Shown here piece after piece: positions 61,607-64,000 of a stretch of 64,000 nt of DNA (positions are counted from its first letter, which is position 1; each line of letters begins with the position of its first letter). Source of the stretch: Posidoniimonas corsicana (GTDB lineage Bacteria; Planctomycetota; Planctomycetia; Pirellulales; Lacipirellulaceae); assembly GCF_007859765.1 (NCBI RefSeq), contig NZ_SIHJ01000001.1, forward strand, positions 4,071,156 through 4,135,155. The letters run 5' to 3'. The notes beneath the pieces are model-generated. The model ran no database searches and had not been told where the DNA came from. It was given only the letters and a program-made list of their open reading frames with translations. A program made the position numbers and the translations under genes.

Positions 61607-62854
61607 CTAGCCGATCTCGGCCAGGCGGCTCTCGAGGAACCGCCGCTCGGGTGCCTGCTGGGTGAGGGCCAGGGCCCGCTGGTAGGCCTGGCGGGCGTCG
61701 TCGCCGCGGCCTAGCCGGCGGCACAGGTCGGCTCGGGCGGCGTGGGCCAGGTGGTAGTCGACCAGGTCGCCACGGGAGAGGATGGCGTCGATCAGCTCCA
61801 GGCCTGCTTCGTACCCGTCCCGCATCGCCACGGCCACCGCTCGGTTGAGCTCGACCACCGGCGAGGGTTGGGCCCGCAGCAGGAGGTCGTAGTAGTCGAC
61901 GATGCGCGACCAGTCGGTCTGGCCGGCGGCGGGCGCCTCGGCGTGCGTGGCGGAGATGGCCGCCTGCAGCGTGTACGCGCCGACGGGGCCCGACGCGAGC
62001 GCCCGGGCGACCAGCCGCCGCCCCTCGTCGATGAGCGCCGCGTCCCAGCGGGTGCGGTCCTGGTCCTCCAGCAGCACAAGGTCGCCCGCCGGGCTGGTGC
62101 GGGCATCGCGGCGGGATTCGTGCAGCAGCATCAGCGCCACCAGCCCCATCACCTCGGGGTCCGGCAGCAGGTCCAGCAGGATTCGGCCCAGCCGGATCGC
62201 CTCGATGGTGAGGTCGGGACGCAGCGCGGCCTCGCCGGCCGAGGCGCTGTAGCCTTCGTTGAACACCAGGTAGACCACCGACAACACGGAGTCGAGCCGG
62301 TCTGGCAGTTCGCGGACGCCCGGCGCCTCGAATGGAATCTCCGCTTCGCGGATCTTCGCCTTGCCGCGGACAATCCGCTGCGCGATGGTCGCGTTCTTGG
62401 TAAGGAACGCACTGGCCACCTCGTCGGTGGTCATGCCGCACACTTCGCGGAGGGTGAGCGCGACCTGCGTCTCGGGCGGCAGGGCGGGGTGGCAGCAGGT
62501 GAAGATCAGCCGCAGGTGGTCGTCGCGGAAGCGGGCCTCGTCGAGCTCCTCGGGACGGGGGGCGGGCTGATGAACCCGTTCGCCCAGGTCGCCCACGGAC
62601 GCGTCGAACCGGGACTGGCGGCGGATGGCGTCGATCGCCTTGAAGCGGGCGGTCGACACCAGCCAGGCGCGGGGGTTGGCGGGCACGCCGTCGGCGGCCC
62701 ACTGGGTGAGCGCCGCGGCGAACGCCTCGTGCAACGCGTCCTCGGCCAGGTCAAAGTCGCCGATCAGGCGGACGAGCGTGGCGAAGACGCGACGGGACTC
62801 GTCGCGGTAGATCTCACCGACCCGCTGCTCGACATCGTCCGGCGCGGCGCCCAC
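61607..62854 (-). CDS. ECF42-like RNA polymerase sigma factor
   Basis: 415 residues from a GTG at 62854, placed by its 1-base gap (TAG-C-GTG) from the upstream gene. Region 2 reads RLIGDFDLAEDALHEAFAAA and NPRAWLVSTARFKAIDAIRR; region 4 reads LREVCGMTTDEVASAFLTKN and ATIAQRIVRGKAKIR. A long C-terminal extension, about 200 residues, includes VVYLVFNEGYSAS, LDLLPDPEVMGLVALMLLHE and TPR-like helices, as in ECF42 (DUF6596-type). ECF42 sigmas lack an anti-sigma factor and are controlled through the extension in studied cases. Confidence 0.93.
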   Translation of the reverse strand: MGAAPDDVEQRVGEIYRDESRRVFATLVRLIGDFDLAEDALHEAFAAALTQWAADGVPANPRAWLVSTARFKAIDAIRRQSRFDASVGDLGERVHQPAPRPEELDEARFRDDHLRLIFTCCHPALPPETQVALTLREVCGMTTDEVASAFLTKNATIAQRIVRGKAKIREAEIPFEAPGVRELPDRLDSVLSVVYLVFNEGYSASAGEAALRPDLTIEAIRLGRILLDLLPDPEVMGLVALMLLHESRRDARTSPAGDLVLLEDQDRTRWDAALIDEGRRLVARALASGPVGAYTLQAAISATHAEAPAAGQTDWSRIVDYYDLLLRAQPSPVVELNRAVAVAMRDGYEAGLELIDAILSRGDLVDYHLAHAARADLCRRLGRGDDARQAYQRALALTQQAPERRFLESRLAEIG

Positions 62855-62855
62855 G

Positions 62856-64000
62856 CTACTCGGCCGCCGCGGCGGCACGCTTGCCGCCCACCGGCTGATC
62901 GGGGAAGCGCTTGCTCCACTCGTCGATCTTCTCGGCGGCCAGGTTCTTGCCGGCGAGCAGCAAATCGAGGTCCTCGCGGAGGGTCTCTTCCAGGCTCGGC
63001 GCGAGGCCAACATGAACCACCTGCACCCGGCCGTCCAAGCCGATGATCACCGTTGTGGGCAGGCCCTCGATGGCGTACCGCGCGCCGGCCTGACCGTCGA
63101 CGTCCATCGCGACGTTGACGTCAAACTCCTTGGACGCCAGGAAGTTGGTGACCGCCGCGGCCTCCTCTCCCTGGTTCACGGCGTACAGCACCACGCCCTT
63201 GGCGGCGTACTCGTCGGCCACCTTGTCGATGATGGGCATCGCCTGCACGCAGGGCCCGCACCAGGTGGCCCAGAAATCGAAGATAATCACCTTCTTGCCG
63301 ACCAACGCGCCCAGGTCGATCGGCTGACCGGCGGTGTCGAGGGCGTCAAACAGCGGGGCCTTCTTGCCGAGCAGCTCGTTGGGGGGCGTGGGCGCCATCA
63401 GCGCGTACTCGACTTCCCAGGCGCCCTCGGGCGCCTTCATCGCGAACGCGTCTGCGGGAAGGCCGGGCTTCGGGTCGTAGTTCTTGATCTCGAACTTCAT
63501 CTGGAAAGAGAAGTTGTCGAACTGCTTCGCCTGCGGCGCCTTCTTCGACACCTCCTCCAGGTCAGGTTTGACGCGGACCAGCCGTGGGGAGTCGCCGGTC
63601 AAGAACCACGCGTCCCAGGTCATGCCGCCGGCCACGTAGCGGGCGTGGTGGAGCGTCTGCTCGCCTTCCTGCTCCTCGCCGAGGTACTCGGCGCCGGTGA
63701 TGTCCTCGATCACCACGTCGGTGGTCTCGGGGTCGAGCAGGCTCAACAGCAACGGGCCGAACCCGTTGCCGAGCTGGCCCGCCAGCGGCGAGGAGGCGAA
63801 CTCGCCGATGCCGCCGGCCGTGTCCTCCACCGAGTACTGGTCGTAGGGCAGCACGTAGGTCATGGTCCGCTTGCCGTCGGAGCGGACCCAGAACTCGTTG
63901 GCCGGCTTCACGAGTTCGAACTGGTACTTGTCGCCCTTGGCGGTCTTGATCGAGAAGACCTGCTGCTGGGTGTCCTCACGCTCGCCGGCGACGATGTCGA
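62856..64000 (-). CDS. DUF2092/TlpA-like thioredoxin protein (5' end outside the window)
   Basis: Frame open to the window edge; about 381 residues are seen. The first part (VRSDGKRTMTYVLPYDQYSV, SLLDPETTDVV, ARYVAGGMTWDAWFLTGDSP, VRVKPDLEEV) matches DUF2092. The C-terminal domain is TlpA/redoxin-like: APLFDALDTAGQPIDLGALV, FDFWATWCGPCVQAMPIIDK and GLPTTVIIGLDG. The WCGPC active site makes it a probable thiol reductant at the envelope. Its stop is 1 base before the sigma-factor start. Confidence 0.9.
   Translation of the reverse strand, partial: DIVAGEREDTQQQVFSIKTAKGDKYQFELVKPANEFWVRSDGKRTMTYVLPYDQYSVEDTAGGIGEFASSPLAGQLGNGFGPLLLSLLDPETTDVVIEDITGAEYLGEEQEGEQTLHHARYVAGGMTWDAWFLTGDSPRLVRVKPDLEEVSKKAPQAKQFDNFSFQMKFEIKNYDPKPGLPADAFAMKAPEGAWEVEYALMAPTPPNELLGKKAPLFDALDTAGQPIDLGALVGKKVIIFDFWATWCGPCVQAMPIIDKVADEYAAKGVVLYAVNQGEEAAAVTNFLASKEFDVNVAMDVDGQAGARYAIEGLPTTVIIGLDGRVQVVHVGLAPSLEETLREDLDLLLAGKNLAAEKIDEWSKRFPDQPVGGKRAAAAAE

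Overview
The window looks like chromosomal DNA from a planctomycete, most probably of the order Pirellulales. The signs are: GC-rich genes with many long antisense shadow frames; two DUF1559 prepilin-like proteins; a cysteine-rich YTV-repeat wall protein; a TIGR03067-type protein; a xylanase with dockerin and PEP-CTERM ends; and an ECF sigma factor of the ECF42 kind beside DGPF (YciI) genes. The family-level placement is inference; no rRNA or tRNA gene was seen.

Layout. 1-1696: three translationally coupled pseudopilin-like genes. 1808-4516: a large secreted esterase or peptidase. 4.5-7.6 kb: a gene-poor, lower-GC accessory stretch with three small unknown genes, several families of short dispersed repeats and a decayed relative of an HTH-gene element found intact at 52.1-53.0 kb. 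7.6-12.2 kb: TIGR03067 protein, VOC protein, a voltage-gated-type channel, a PEP-CTERM-like protein, a fragment of a second channel gene and two unknown genes. 12.3-15.5 kb: sulfate activation (cysD, cysN/C). 15.5-17.4 kb: two small paralogous membrane proteins and a DUF1559 protein. 17.6-26.2 kb: FKBP isomerase, YTV wall protein, DUF481 outer-membrane protein, thioesterase, Hsp20, FluC and a large unknown protein. 26.2-32.7 kb: phospholipase-D type synthase, EEP-family protein, feoAB and an amidase. 32.7-40.2 kb: YjbQ, a small conserved-looking acidic protein, mtaB, a four-helix-bundle cassette, clpS, M20 peptidase, serS and a DUF4166 protein. 40.7-44.4 kb: rpsB-tsf-pyrH-frr, interrupted by a GxxExxY gene. 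44.6-50.2 kb: a double-parvulin chaperone, two unknown proteins and a DEAD-box helicase. 50.4-57 kb: an unknown secreted protein, the HTH-gene element, an acyltransferase with ankyrin repeats inside it, and a GH10 xylanase. 57-64 kb: nine closely spaced minus-strand genes (DUF1579, VOC, three DGPF, a small Cys-rich membrane protein, DUF899, VOC/PhnB, DGPF) lying just downstream of an ECF42-like sigma factor, which is itself coupled to a DUF2092/TlpA-type thioredoxin gene.

The most system-like region is 57-64 kb. It reads as a sigma factor with a TPR-like C-terminal extension, a thiol-redox partner upstream, and a compact operon of small sensor-like or enzyme-like proteins. A candidate promoter ahead of the operon has the TGTCGA -35 element described for ECF42 targets. 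Other points of interest are the HTH-gene element and its relatives, the acyltransferase-ankyrin fusion, small-gene insertions at conserved loci, and a channel-gene fragment. All assignments rest on reading motifs by eye; no database search was possible.
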